64,000 nucleotides of DNA from Microplitis mediator. Taxonomy: Eukaryota; Arthropoda; Insecta; Hymenoptera; Braconidae. The translations under genes were made by a program, and so were the position numbers. The stretch spans positions 13,142,986-13,206,985 of the forward strand of contig NC_079972.1 in the NCBI RefSeq assembly GCF_029852145.1. The letters run 5' to 3'. This document shows, in pieces, positions 35,809 to 48,226 of the stretch (positions within the stretch are counted from its first letter, which is position 1; every line of letters begins with the position of its first letter). Under the pieces are notes generated by a model, which was not told the DNA's origin, searched no databases, and saw only the letters and a list, made by a program, of their open reading frames with translations.

Positions 35809-37370
35809 ACGATTGAATAATTTAGTCAATCGCATTACTCAGTCTCTTTCTTTTTAGCTGCACACTTTAACAACATTTTACAAAAATTATTATTCATCCG
35901 AGTTTGTTGTACCTTCATACTACTTTGTTTTAATGAACTAATTTATTATTATCATTTTTTTTTCTTTCTTTTTGTGCCTTTAAATTTTATTATACGAACG
36001 ATAAGTATCACCAAGGGCAGACAATAATTTTTTTTAGAGGCTGAGAGTCAAGGAAAGAACTTAATAAAGTATGTATAGAAATATATATATATAAGGGTCG
36101 ACAAAGAAACTAACGTGAGCCTTCCTAAGGGAGCGTAACCTTTGCAAATTGGATCCGCTTCCATCTTAAAATGGACAGAAAAAAAAAAAAAGGAAACGCT
36201 GAGAATTGGAATTCACTTGAAATATATGTATAATATACATACATATATACGTATATATATTTCATGAATATAAGTCACGGTTCGCCAAATTTCTTGATAG
36301 TCTGAATTTAAAAAGATTCAAGTATTTTTATAATAAACGTGAGTCAAAAGCAAAGAAAGCTATTGTATAATTTAACAGTTTCTGAAAAAAAAAAAATTGT
36401 AATTTATAGCAATTATTACTATTATTATAATTAAATTCTTTTTTTGAGGAGAAATCGTTTTAGTAATAAAATTCCATGATAATGTGATTGTGGGAATGAA
36501 AAATAGTATTACTGATGGGTAATGTCTAATTATAATATTCAAAAAGGCTTTTAAATGGAGAATACTTGGGGTGTATGTTGCTGAAGGCGGCGGTATAGAT
36601 ATTCAGCCGAGAAGGAAAATGATAGAGCTGTTCATCTTCGTCTTATTCATCTCATTCTTCTTATATTACAACTACTACTATTGCTTCTGCTTTTGGTTCT
36701 GCTTCTGCTTTTGCTGCTGCTACTTATTCGAGGTGCACTTATTTTCCGGGCGATGCACATTCTCGGTCTTTATCCTAAATTGAAAGGTACTCGCTTTCTG
36801 CGGTCTACTCTTTTAGTCTTTGTGACAAGTATTTTGCAAAAGAAAATTTATTTTTCTGACAGTTACTGTATTATTCTCACTTTAGTAACTAACAAATTAC
36901 ATTTTTATTTTTATATACATTATTTATATTTAACATATTATTATTTTTATTATTTTGTCACAGTGATTTTTTTTCCTCAATGAAATTTAAATCTTAGAAA
37001 ATTTTATTAAATTAGATGGATAAATTACTAGATAAAATAATTTTCAAAAAAAATTTTTAAATCTAGAGATCTAGTAGCAGTACCAAATATTAACTCAGCT
37101 CCAATTAATGACTGGGTACTTAGAGACTCTCAAAAATTTTGAAATTTAATTCATGAAAAATTTTTTACTTACAAATTTATATTTTTGATCAATTAAATTC
37201 CACAATTTAAAAATTATTACGAGTCTTCAAGTACCCAATCATTAATTGGAACTCGGTCAATATTTGGTACTGTTACCCTACATAAATAAAATCTGAGTAA
37301 ATTTCATAAATTTTAAAGATCAACGCGGATTCAAATTTTTAAAAAATGAATTTTAATTTTTGTTATTAAT
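35809..37370. other. AT-rich, nothing recognised
   Basis: A TTCTGCTTCTGC-like simple stretch at 36,660-36,725. ACTCGGTCAATATTTGGTAC (37,251) and GTACCAAATATTAACTCAGC (37,079) are a weak inverted pair suggesting another decayed MITE around 37,070-37,275. Confidence 0.5.
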
Positions 37371-38017
37371 TACACTGTAAAAAATTGGGAGTGAATCCAG
37401 ACTTAATTTCAATCCGAATTTACTCCGCATTCCCTCTGTCACTCGGAGTTCCGGAGTTTAAAAAAAATCTCTCCGCATGCGGAGTGAATTGGGAGTTTTT
37501 TTTAGCGGAGTGATCTCGGAGTGACGCAGATTTTATTTCACTCCCAATTCACTCCGGTCCGGAGTTTTAACATTTAAATAAATTTATATTAATTTATATC
37601 AAACTGTTAAACAGTGTGTGTGTGCTCTCTAAAAACGAATAAGTGAAATTAGTGAATATTCACTAATTTTAAGTGCCAACCGAACCACTACTGGAAATTA
37701 GTGGTTCGGTTTGCACTTGGAATTAGTGAATATTCACTTATTTTCACTAATTCACGTTTAGAAAGTGTGCGAGTTCGAGATTTCGTGTATGTGTGTCCGA
37801 ATATGCGTGTGCGTGTGTGTGTGTGTGCGCGTATCAGCTGATCAGTCATGTAATACGCGAGTTTTTACTTCGATTTTATTTAGTTTAGTTACTTTTTATT
37901 AATAATATTTTTAAAACTCCTCTCCGGAGTGAATGTCACTCCGACGCGAGTGAATAATTAAAAATTTATTTACTACGGATTTAATCCGCATTCACTCCGC
38001 GAATTTTTTATAGTGTA
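37371..38017. mobile_element. CACTGTAAAAA MITE of ACTCCG/CGGAGT words
   Basis: Ends TACACTGTAAAAAATTGGGA and GCGAATTTTTTATAGTGTA. Both flanks of the interior repeat GGAGTGAATC and ACTCCGCATT words. A small palindromic element sits at 37,623-37,766, next to a (GT)n run. Confidence 0.85.
37623..37766. mobile_element. Miniature palindromic element, AGTGAATATTCACT words (copy 1)
   Basis: An almost complete 144-bp palindrome: CTCTCTAAAAACGAATAAGT against its complement at the right, with TTAGTGAATATTCACTAA in each arm and an AGTGGTTCGG/CCGAACCACT centre. A second copy lies at 45,678-45,817. Confidence 0.82.
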
Positions 38018-38995
38018 AAATAAAAATTTAATTGATAAAGAAAATAATTACATATGAAAGAGTTCAAAAATAAGTTATTTTCAAATGCATATTTAAAATC
38101 TGAAAACAGTAAAATTAAATGAATAAGCAACTGTAAAAAGTAATTCTGTGATGTATTGACAGCCCGGGGCTAAGAATTCCAGTCCAATAACCATTTACGT
38201 ATTAAACCAAATCGATTGGGTTCATTTGCTGTAACCATTGAGCTGTAATCGTTAACTAAATTTTCGGGTTATGATCAAATCATCTTGTCGATAAAATAAT
38301 GCCTTGAGCGTACGTACCAATTGCCGTAACCAGCTCTAACGGTTTAAATTTTTCTACCCTTTTTTCCTCATTGTTTAGTCCATACTTTTTTTTTTCATTC
38401 ATTACTATTTTTTTAAAACTCATTTTCTTTTTCATCGTTACGCCCGGATACAAGAGCATAATCGCCAACGAAAAGGGCGAGAGAAAATGAGAGCAAGTAA
38501 AGTCGAAAAAAAAATAAAAAAATTTATTACAAAAAAGCTCTTACAAGATGGAACCCTGTGGTACTTTAGGCAAATTGTTCGATTCGAATGGTGCGAATAA
38601 AAACTAATATGGCTCTTTTATAACATGTATATTGTGTTGTGTGAGGAATGTCTAAAGAGATAAAAAAAAAAAAAAAAAAAAAATATAAATAGAGAAAATG
38701 AGAATAGACTCATTTTGTTTTGCTTTTGCCGCATAAAAAGTAGAGCACGGAATCGTGCGTTTATTGCCTTCTGGACATAGCAAAAAAATTAGTGAGAAAA
38801 ACAGAGGGAGCTTTATGCTCATCAGGAATACGAGCTCAAGCTCAACATGTCATCCTTTGGTGTCTTGCATAAAAAGTGTTAGAAATTAAAAATATAAAAT
38901 AGTGAGGGTAAAAAAAATTTTAATTAAACTCATTATTGATATGAATTAAATTTTGTATAGAAAAAAATTAAAATTAAAAATAAGTTAATGTGCAT

Positions 38996-40020
38996 TAGGG
39001 TGATTCATTTCCGCAAAATTTTTATTTTTTTAAGTACTCAAGCAGAATCTCAATTTACATTGAAAAAAAGAAATTCTCACCAAATATCAGCTCTTTATTC
39101 CAATGCTGAGTATTTGCCATTTGATTTCAAAGATTCCCCATTTAAAATACACGTAAATTAAATTACTTTTTTTCAACTTTCTAATACTCAGCTACGTTTC
39201 ATGATATCAAGGCGGTTTTGGTCGCAAATTGTAGGGCATTTGGTGTTCTTCAAAAGTGCCCGTAGTTACTTAGCTGTACTTCCAGCTGTTTCACTTGTGT
39301 CCGTTGCGGAACTAATTTTTCCTATAAAATTGACCTTTATTGGCTTGCGGAACCTAAACCATTGAAAGTACACTAAAAATGTTAATAGAAATTTTATAGG
39401 AAATTTTATTCCCTTCAAAAAAAGTCCTATGAGTCAAGTCGCTAAAGTCCATAGTTTCCGAGTTATAATCATTTCAATAATTTGAAAAATCAAATATCAA
39501 TTATAATTTTTTTTTTACATTATATTTTTCAAATGATTAAAATGATTATAACTCGAAAACTATGGACTTTAGCGACTTGACTCATATGACTTTTTTTGAA
39601 GGGAATAAAATTTCCTATAAACTTTCTTCCAACATTTTTGATGTACTGTCATTGGTTTACGTTCTGCAAGCAATTAAGGTCAATTTCATAGGAAAAATGA
39701 GTTCCGCAACGGACACCAGTGAAACAGCTGGAATTACAGCTAAGTAACTATGGGCACTTTTCAAGAACACCAAATGCCCTACAATTTGCGACCAAAACCG
39801 CCTTGATATCATGAAACGCAGCTGAGTATTAGAAAGATGAAAAAAAAGTAATTTAATTTACGTGTATTTTAAATGGAAAATCTTTGAAATCAAATGGCAA
39901 GTACTTAGCATTGGAATTAAGAGCTCATATTTGGTGAGAATTTCTTTTTCTACGATGTAGATTGAGATTTTGCTTGAGCACTTAAAAGAAATAAAACTTT
40001 TGCGGAAATGAATCACCCTA
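38996..40020. mobile_element. 1-kb near-palindromic hAT-like MITE
   Basis: Ends TAGGGTGATTCATTTCCGCA and its complement, flanked by ATGTGCAT on both sides (38,988-38,995 and 40,021-40,028), an 8-bp hAT-type duplication. Each arm is roughly 480-500 bp and matches the other with few differences, leaving almost no unique centre. The transcript would be a very long hairpin. The open frame at 39,562-39,747 lies in one arm and is not a gene. Confidence 0.92.
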
Positions 40021-40028
40021 ATGTGCAT

Positions 40029-42745
40029 ACAAAAGAATTAATAACTGAAATACTTAAATTTGAATGCATAAAATAATTGAAAAGTTATATTTTAATAATT
40101 AATATTTGAATAATTTAGTTTCGAAGCTTATATTAATAGACTGTTCAAGTTTTAGTGCCCGAGTTAACATCTTCTGGCTATCAATTATGTACACGAGATA
40201 CTGCTAACTATAAAACTTAACAATAGAATGTAATTATTTCAAAGTGCATTATTAATTCAGATTTATTAAAAATATTTAAAACAGAAAAAAAAAGTATCAA
40301 ATATATAAAAGCATAAAAAATTAACTTAGCACTTGAGCGTTTAATTTTTATGGAAAAAAATTATTTTATCACTCGGGTGCCATTAAAGTCAACAGCTCGT
40401 GTGTCGTCAAAAATATTTAAACGACATTAACTTTGAAAATTGTAAAAAAAAAATATTACGATACAGAGTCCCCATATGTAGCTACCGCGCATCGATGTGG
40501 CTGCATAAAATTTTTTATTTGATAACCAGTAAAATCATAAAAAATGTCCATAAATAAAGTTATTGGCTTTAGAGTAATTGACAGAAATTGATAAAAAAAT
40601 ATCAACATTCTACACAACATTCGAATAAAGTTTTTAAAAAAACTACCGAATGAAAAATAGATTTAAATAATTTACGTATGGTAATTTTGTTGTAGAGTAT
40701 GAAAAATAAAAAAAATGGATAAGCAAGCGTTCAGGCTCAAGTTCTTTCAGTAAAGTTTAAAGCCAAAGGTTTATCGTATACAAAATCAAGGAATGTCGTT
40801 AAGCAAACGAATATTGGCAATAAACTGGCAATCCAATTTAGCAATAGGTAGAAAATAGTAGTCAACTACTACTTATTTTCATGAAGACAGGGTATAAAAT
40901 AAAGCTGAGGACAGCGAGGTGCAGGGATTTGCCAAGAAGTGTCGATGTGTGGGCGTCAGGTTGCGGTGCAAGAGGAACCGAGAACCTAGACCGGGACCTA
41001 GGGCAATCCAAGTACAGCGTGCCAGTACTAAAATGCAAATAGTGTCGATTCGCGCGTACTTATACGATCCCCGAGCGCTTACTCGTACCACACTAGTTTT
41101 CCCAGACGGTTTTCAATGCCGATGCTCAGCGCGAGCGAGTGAGCCAGTGAATAAAAATAAAAAGATAAAGCCAAAGTTAAAGTAAAAGTAGAAGACAAGC
41201 AAACTTGGTCTTTCTTTAGCTCCCGTTGATCTTAATTCCCGTTTCTTTTTCACTTTTCCCCGCATCACAAAGACCGATCAAATTCGTGAACATCCGGTGG
41301 ATTTAAACTTTTTAAATCGACGTTACGTTAAGTCCCGCGGCATGACTATCGAAAAAAGATACTCATTCTCTTCTTCATCTTCAGTCCTTTATCGTCTTCT
41401 ATTTCTGCGCACTAACCTTTTGTCATTATTCTTTAAACTAAACTCATCTTTCTCTCCACTACTTATATTCTTAAACTCAACTCTCCATTCCTACGGTTTT
41501 TTATCCTTTTACTTATTCTCATACCATAGACATTAGCATTAAGAGTTTCGGATCGCTTCTGTGGCGCAAACTTTTGCCGAGAGTCAGTAGTCTCGCAGGA
41601 AAAGGTTGCCGAGATTGAAAACTGGGCCGGTGCAGCTGAATCGAAAAGTAATCTATAGTCGAGTGAGTAGAACCGCCACATTGAATTCGGCTTTCAATTC
41701 ACTTCCAAGACCCCAAACTCCCGGGATTTTTTTAAAACTTAACTTTATTTTTTTCCCTCTTTACCTCGCCGCTGCAGCTTCGCCCCATTGCTCCGTAGAG
41801 ACGAGGAGGAAGAATGCTCAAGGATGTAACTAACTTTTACAATTTCGACACGTAACTTCATCTCCGACATTTCCAGCTACGCTTCATAGATTTATATCTC
41901 TTTCTAATTTATATCCACTAACAATCCCTTTATCTTTATCTTTCACTCACTATCCCTCGGCTTTATATATATCTGCAAATGTATACATGCAAGTAAATGT
42001 ATGTGTGCGCAATCATTGGGTTGAGAAGTCACTTGGCTCAATAGATCAGTGAGTGTGTGCAGCAAATTAATTGCATCCCAGTGTTTAGTAATTACAGTTA
42101 AGGTAATTGAGTCTCTGAAGGTTATTCCCCGCAAGAGCAATCGTGTTTTCAAATAACTGTAATTTTAATTAAAATACATTATATATTAATTCCCTATACT
42201 GCAATTGCGCTGATAAAAAATTTAGATTTTTTTAACTCGAAATGTATAATCAATTGGAATACAAAACTGTAATAATTTAAACCCGCCCTAATTAAATGAT
42301 CTAGTTGGGTATTGGGCTGTGACCGTAAGATAGAAAATCCATTGGAGATTTATGATAATTAATTCTGAGAAACGTCATGCAGTTGAGTTACATATGCTGG
42401 CCGAGGACGATGACAACGACAACTAGGACTTGGCGAGTTAGTTCACATATATATCACACTCATTACAGCCCGAGTCAGACGTGAATATATTCTCAGAGAC
42501 AGATAGGGATTCGCTTACTGGTTAATTAATATATAGACTGTCCAGTTTCAATATCCATCTCATCACATCGACATTCCATTTCTCAGTAATACCGATGCCT
42601 CTGGACCTGGCATTATGTCTCAAAGCATATCACTTTTAGTTTCATGTGACGTATTAATTTACCTCAACATTTCAATTCAAATGCTTCAACATCACTTCCA
42701 ATAAATTTGTCGGCTATTTTTAATCAACTGACTTTAACATTTTTT
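40029..42745. other. Partly GC-richer island, no gene assigned
   Basis: 40,900-41,830 is clearly less AT-rich, open in more than one frame, and has a donor-like GAGTGAGTAG near 41,660. It could be a 5' untranslated or first exon, but no start, domain or splice partner supports it. Confidence 0.45.
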
Positions 42746-43018
42746 TTTTTTAACTTCCCGCTGGGAAAATTAAAAATAAAAAAAAGGCAAGTTATTAATT
42801 TCGGTTCCATTTTAAAAAATCGAGTTTTCATCAGATCGCTGTTTCCATGTCACACACACACACATACACACGGATGTCCATCTAAAAATGGTCAGAATAG
42901 TTTCCAAGGACTTCAAAACTTCGAGATCTAATAAAAACTCGATTTTCGAAAATTGAACCGAAACCAATAACTTCCCTTTTCTTGAAAATTTTAAATTTTC
43001 ATAGCGGGAAGTTAAAAA
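42746..43018. mobile_element. TTAACTTCCCGC-terminus element
   Basis: TTTTTTAACTTCCCGCTGGG at the left and TAGCGGGAAGTTAAAAA at the right. AAAATCGAGTTTT and AAAACTCGATTTTCG form a second inner inverted pair. A (CA)n run is at 42,852. The family also appears at 8,631. Confidence 0.78.
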
Positions 43019-43212
43019 TTGTTTTTCTCAGCACCGAGCCTTCAGTCTAGATTTTCGATCGATTTTCTACAGAATTTCTTAGACGGCGATCCTGGGAAAA
43101 ATTAATGCGTTGGATGTTTGGAGGCTTCGGGATCAGACAAGTCTTCTGAAAGAACGCTAGCACATAGAAGTCAAGGAAAAAATTTTTTTTATCAGCACTG
43201 ACCCTTGAGTCG

Positions 43213-43715
43213 TAAAAAAATATCCGATGGACACACAAAAAAATTTTTTTCCGTGAACCCATACACATGGGCCTGAGACTATTCTAGGTCTCTAATAATT
43301 TTATTCCTCCTGTATTTTCTATTATTTTAGATTAAGAGAGCTTCAGAAATGATATCGGATGATAAAAGGCGAAATGAAAAGAAAAATATCCGATGGACAC
43401 ACAGGGCAGATGCCAAGACACATATAGACGCCCATACACATGGGCCTGAGATGACACTGAAGTTAGCAGATAATTAAAAATTTTCGGATTTTTTTTTCAA
43501 CAAATAAATTACAAGAAAAATAAAAACTAAAAATATGCACGTGCAGAGAATTTAAAAAACTACATGTGTAATTTTTTAAAATATTTTTTTTTTATAATTT
43601 ATTGTCTAAAAAAAAATCCAAAAATTATTGGACGTCGGCTAACTTCAGTATCATGGGCCTGAAACTGTTGCAGGTCTCTAATAATTTTATTCCTGTTTTT
43701 TTTACGTCATTACAA
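43213..43715. repeat. Duplicated unit ATATCCGATGGACACACA ... GGTCTCTAATAATTTTATTC
   Basis: A unit beginning ATATCCGATGGACACACA (43,218 and 43,387) and running through CCCATACACATGGGCCTGAG to TCTCTAATAATTTTATTCCT occurs twice in tandem. The second unit is split by a MITE at 43,451-43,654; the first is an uninterrupted reference for that site. Confidence 0.82.
43451..43654. mobile_element. CTGAAGTTAGC-terminus MITE with occupied/empty site pair
   Basis: ATGACACTGAAGTTAGCAGA at the left and GGCTAACTTCAGTATCAT at the right. GGGCCTGA flanks both sides, while the neighbouring tandem unit (43,265-43,290) carries the same site without the element. This defines the ends and an approximately 8-bp target duplication. 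Confidence 0.88.
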
Positions 43716-45023
43716 ATATCGGAGTTTCATAATATTATTTGAAGATGTCCCATGTCACATGTTATTTAAAATAAAAATATACCTAAAATTTTTCAAACTT
43801 ATATTTCTTATTTAAAACTGAGTAAGAGCTCCGAACACATGCTCTGAAAATGAAGATATATATGATATGTTTATTTTAATTTTTTTTTCTTTTTATCCAC
43901 TTATTCGCACCGCCAACTCGAGCACGCGCGACTCATAACCACAGTGGGCACTAATAACAACAACGCTGCAAAAAAAATTAAACTTACTGCCCTCATCAGC
44001 AGTTTCATTTCCCTCAGTCATTCGCGTGGTTTAATTATAATTATTAGTTAAAAAAAAAAAAAAAATAAGTAACAAATAATTCAATAATTTAATTAAAAAA
44101 AAAATTGATGGCACACATGAATAAATAGTATAGTTCGCCAATTAGTTATTAAGCAAAAAAAAAATCATATATAAAATTTATTGTGGGTTTTAAAATAAAC
44201 GAGTTCATAACTGTGGAAAATCCCGTTGATTTATTAAACAACCAACTGACGTTTATTGTGAATAGCGGTAACGATGGTCCGTGAAAATCCAATCATGAAA
44301 ATATTAACTTTCCATTGAGAGTGTGCATACACGTAAATTCAAATTTATATATTTATAAATAGATAAGCTTAATTAATTAACAAAACAATGAAAAAAATTT
44401 TTGTTCTCTTATTGCTGATGCTAAATAACCGATCTATTGTTATACACATGAAAGGTAATTGATGTACAATAAACCAATTAGATAATTGTGTTGCAAGTTT
44501 CGGGAAAGTTCTGCCGGCATTATTACTGTAAACTTGTGACTCTAGTAATAATAGGTATATATAATAGGCGCAAAGTCTCTATTGAGCTAAGTAAAAAGAG
44601 ATCAGAGGCAACGCAAAGTAGTTGCTCGTTAGGAACCAGCTTGTGTCTGTGATTATCCCATATCTTCTCTGTGCGCCTACTTCTCTCTGTAATTAGCTAG
44701 CTCGGTTCACAGTATGATGCACCAATGTGCTGTTTCAAACTTTATCGTGCCCATGTGTAAATAGGTCGACGTATGCTTTACTTCAGCACTTAATAAAACT
44801 ACGCGCTAAAAAATAATGCTAACTATTACCATCTTGCAATAAGGAGTAATTACTATCTGTATGTGATAATCATTATCATGCTTTGATGATAACTATTCGT
44901 TTCTCGTATAGTAATATTTACCCGAGTCGAAATATTGAACTTACATTTAACTTACGTTAACTTATGGAACTTACATAAGCTTAACGAACTTACATCTAAC
45001 TTAAATAACTTATTGGGCTTGAT

Positions 45024-45229
45024 TACACAGAAAAAACAGATATCTTGAGTCAAGAAAATATTTTTGAAGACAAACGTTTTCGGGTACCAAGTCAAGATTT
45101 TCTTGAGCCAAGAGAATTCGTCTTGGTTGGAGAAGATTTCTACTTTATCTGACAAAATTTAGGTCTCCAAAAAAATTTTCTTGAATCAAGAATATTTACC
45201 TTCAGTCGAGAATGTTTTTTTTGTGTGTA
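45024..45229. mobile_element. CACAGAAAAAACA MITE with TTGAGTCAAGAA words
   Basis: TACACAGAAAAAACAGATAT and the right-hand TTTTTTTTGTGTGTA. Between them TCTTGAGTCAAGAAAAT, CAAGATTTTCTTGAGCCAAG and similar words repeat in both directions. Confidence 0.65.
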
Positions 45230-45520
45230 TGACTTGAATCGACTTCAATAAAAATATTGACTTAATTATAACTCAGCTGGAATAAAATTAACCCAAAGTA
45301 ATTGGAAGTTTTTTCGAAAACTTCGATGGTGGGTGATTTATGAGATTGTTGGGAATATTTGTGCTAAAGTTCACGCCTGTAAGTCAAATAATGACGATAT
45401 TGTCGATAGTAATAGTTACCATCTAGTAACCATTTAAATATAGTGGAAACCTAAACATGCAAACATGTAAATAACCTTCTCAATAAGACAATTTATAGAT
45501 AAATTGAGAAAAATATAGAT

Positions 45521-45592
45521 AGCCCGAACTGGGAATCGAACCCAGACCAATTCGGTATCGCACCGAGTGCTCTAACAGTTGAGCTATCTGGC
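45521..45592 (-). tRNA. Degenerate tRNA-like sequence (probable pseudogene or SINE head)
   Basis: Read on the minus strand, this 72-nt segment has a D-arm (GCTC ... GAGC), an anticodon-type stem (CTCGG/CCGAA, four of five pairs), a T-arm CTGGG-TTCGATT-CCCAG with a perfect B-box GGTTCGATTCC, and a near-consensus A-box TAGCTCAACTG. The acceptor stem (GCCAGA against TTCGGGC) is one base short and mispaired. The seven-base anticodon loop TGCGATA lacks the universal U33; read at the usual position the anticodon would be CGA (Ser), but this is unreliable. It lies inside a larger word-repeat element (44,799-46,506), suggesting a tRNA-derived mobile piece rather than a working tRNA. Confidence 0.45.
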
Positions 45593-45677
45593 ACTATTCT
45601 ATTTCTTATGTCTGAATAATTTTTTAATTTTGCCTTCTAAGATAGTAATGATTATCATCACGGATAAAATTGATTAT

Positions 45678-45817
45678 CTCTCTAAACTGAATAAGTGAAA
45701 ATGAGTGAATATTCACTAATTCCAAGTCCAAACCAAGCCACTAATTTCAAAAAGTGGTTCGGTTGGCACTTAGAATTAGTGAATATTCACTCATTTCACT
45801 TATTCATGTTTAGAGAG
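45678..45817. mobile_element. Miniature palindromic element (copy 2)
   Basis: CTCTCTAAACTGAATAAGTG against CATGTTTAGAGAG, with AGTGAATATTCACT in each arm and a GTGGTTCGGTTGG centre. Same family as 37,623-37,766. Confidence 0.85.
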
Positions 45818-45924
45818 ATCATCACGGGATTATAATCACGAATAAAATTGATTATCATCACGGGATTATCATCACGGATAAAAATTGTTACCATCTAAAT
45901 AAGAAAACTTACTACCTCCGATAT

Positions 45925-46409
45925 TACACTGTTAGAAGTATTTATTTGAGCCAAATAATTATTTGTTAATAGTTAATAAATGATTTATTAAATGAGATTT
46001 ATTTGGGCCAAATAAGTCATTTCTTAATAATTAATAAATGGCTTATTTGAATAGAAAGAAATGACACGTGATGTTAATTAAGTAAGGTTATGACAAATAT
46101 TTTATAGGACTGTTTAATTTTATTTTTTTAAAGAAAATAATACACACAATTGATGTTAATTGAAAATAAAAATTATTATACAAAAGATATAAAAAAAATG
46201 AAATATTATAATAAATTTTTACTAACAATCACGCTCATTCCATTCAAAGTTATAACCTGAACTTCATGTGTCATTTCTTTCTATTCAAATAAACCATTTA
46301 TTAACTACTAAGAAATGGCTTATTTGGCTAAAATAAATCTCGTTTAATAAATCATTTATCAACTATTAATAAATCTTATTTGGCTCAAATAAATACTTCT
46401 AACAGTGTA
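45925..46409. mobile_element. CACTGTTAGAAG MITE of TTTATTTGAGCCAAATAA words
   Basis: Ends TACACTGTTAGAAGTATTTA and AAATACTTCTAACAGTGTA, TA on both sides. The arms of about 145 bp repeat TTTATTTG(AG/GG)CCAAATAA and AATAAATGRTTTATT; the centre is AT-rich filler without an ORF. Confidence 0.9.
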
Positions 46410-46681
46410 ATAGTTAACATAAAAGCATGGTAATGATTATTACATACTGATGGTGATCATTCACTATTACAAGATGGTGATAGTTAGCATTTTTTTTCAG
46501 CGTGTAGATAGTAATCTTTCTTAAGCCTGAAAAATTATTGAATTTTGCCTTCTGAGATAGTAATGATTATCATCTGGGATAGGAAAAGTTAACATAAAAG
46601 AATGAGAATCATTAAACTATAAAGATGGGAATAGTTACTTCGTTAAGATGAGAAGTATTACCACTTTTTTCCAGCGTGTAA

Positions 46682-48226
46682 AATAAATGTAGAGTCACGT
46701 TAAATTGATTATTAAGTAGTTCGAAAAAAATTTTTATATAGAAAAAAAATTTTAAATAGATGGTGGATAACTACTCGAGCTTGGAATTATCGGAAAAGTT
46801 GAATACGATCAGTGAATAAAAAAAACCGGATAATTTTAAAAAAGCGAGATTTATAAAAATAAATATATGAATAGAAGAGCGCGACGATGGATAAATAAAA
46901 TAAGGATTCAAAGAATTTTGAATAATTTGTTCTCGAGTAGACTGTCGATAATTGCGGGGCTTATTCTATTTAAAGGATTCAATTACTTCTTGGAATTCAT
47001 TCCATAGCAGCTTCTCCAGCAGTTAATTAATCTTTATAATCCAGAGATTGTAGGTTGCACAACTCACAATCGTTTATCTTTCTTTACTCCATCTCATCTC
47101 GCTTTAATACAGCCGTTGACGTAAACGTAGACATAGACGTAGATGTAGATGTAACTACTATTCCTTCATCCTTCTCTATCTTACTCACTTTAATTGTGAT
47201 TAACGTACGGCAAATTGATCAATTGGTTGTCTCATAGAATGAGCTTTAACTATTTCAAAACTTTCCACAGCCACGTACTCTCTTATATCCATTATTCACA
47301 ACTACGCCGTGTTTCGGTATTTAACTTTGTCATGTGTTTGACAATTTCTGATTGTAAATTTATCAGAAATTCAGATAATTAATAACAATTACGCTTCAAT
47401 TGCTTACAAATTGCTGTTTAGAGCAAACAAAAGTTCTGAGGTTCAGAAATTCCTGATAATTAAATTAATTATTAAGATTAAAAAATATTAATTTGTTTTG
47501 TTTTATTTATAGTATTTCTTATTTCATGTGAAACAAAATGCTCGAGCCAGTAGTGAGCTGTCATGCTCGTCAGTTTTCCCTGTCATTTCATATATTTTTA
47601 TTATTATTTGTTATCACCTTTTTTTACCTCTACCTTTTGCACGTATCCTATATATGTATATATATATAAGTAGACATACGTATGTAATTATACTAAAAAG
47701 AGAAGGAAAGAGAGAGAGAGAGAGACAGAGTAAGCACATTTTCATTGTCAGCAAAATGTGGCAAAATACATGTGAAGTAATTTTCGAGAGAAATTAAAGT
47801 ACAGGTGCAACAACAGCTAGTATGGGAACAGGGAAAACTGAAAGAGTGAAACAGTAGATATAAAAAGAGAGAGAAGAAGTGAGAAAGGGTGAAAGATATC
47901 ATATATATAAGAGAAACAAATAAATAGTGCAATTGTACGTTTGCTTGAGTTGGCTGTTTTATTAAACGTAATTTTAGTCTGTCATGTTCGAGACACAGAC
48001 AGGTAAATACCAAGTTGTTATTTTTACCTATATCAATTTTCCAGAAATGTTTTACTGAAATTTCGTTTGCTACATTCATTAATTAAAGTGCCGAAGGGCA
48101 TTTTAGTAGTAACGAAAAAATACATATCGTAATAACCATTTTTGTAAAAGTACTGTTAGGTTAGAATAACAAAACATATATATAGATAGATATATATATA
48201 AATAAATGAACAAACAAACAAAGGTA
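46682..48226. other. No gene recognised
   Basis: GTAGACATAGACGTAG simple stretch at 47,120-47,150; (AG)n at 47,700-47,728. Frames on both strands lack domains. Confidence 0.55.

Larger units (their letters stand above)
44799..46506. mobile_element. Large word-repeat element of ATGATAATCATTAT words, with nested insertions
   Basis: ACGCGCTAAAAAATAATGCT at the left and AGCATTTTTTTTCAGCGTGT at the right. The arms of about 95 bp contain TAACTATTACCATCTTG, TAATGATTATC and related words in both orientations. Inside lie elements at 45,024, 45,678 and 45,925 and a tRNA-like sequence. A diverged partial duplication of the right arm continues to about 46,681, ending again in CAGCGTGTA. Confidence 0.6.

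Noticed and set aside
40919..41185. Arg/Cys-rich 88-codon frame in a GC-richer patch
   Set aside because: It begins at GTG, has no ATG at its start and no domain; more likely a non-coding exon or unique intergenic DNA.
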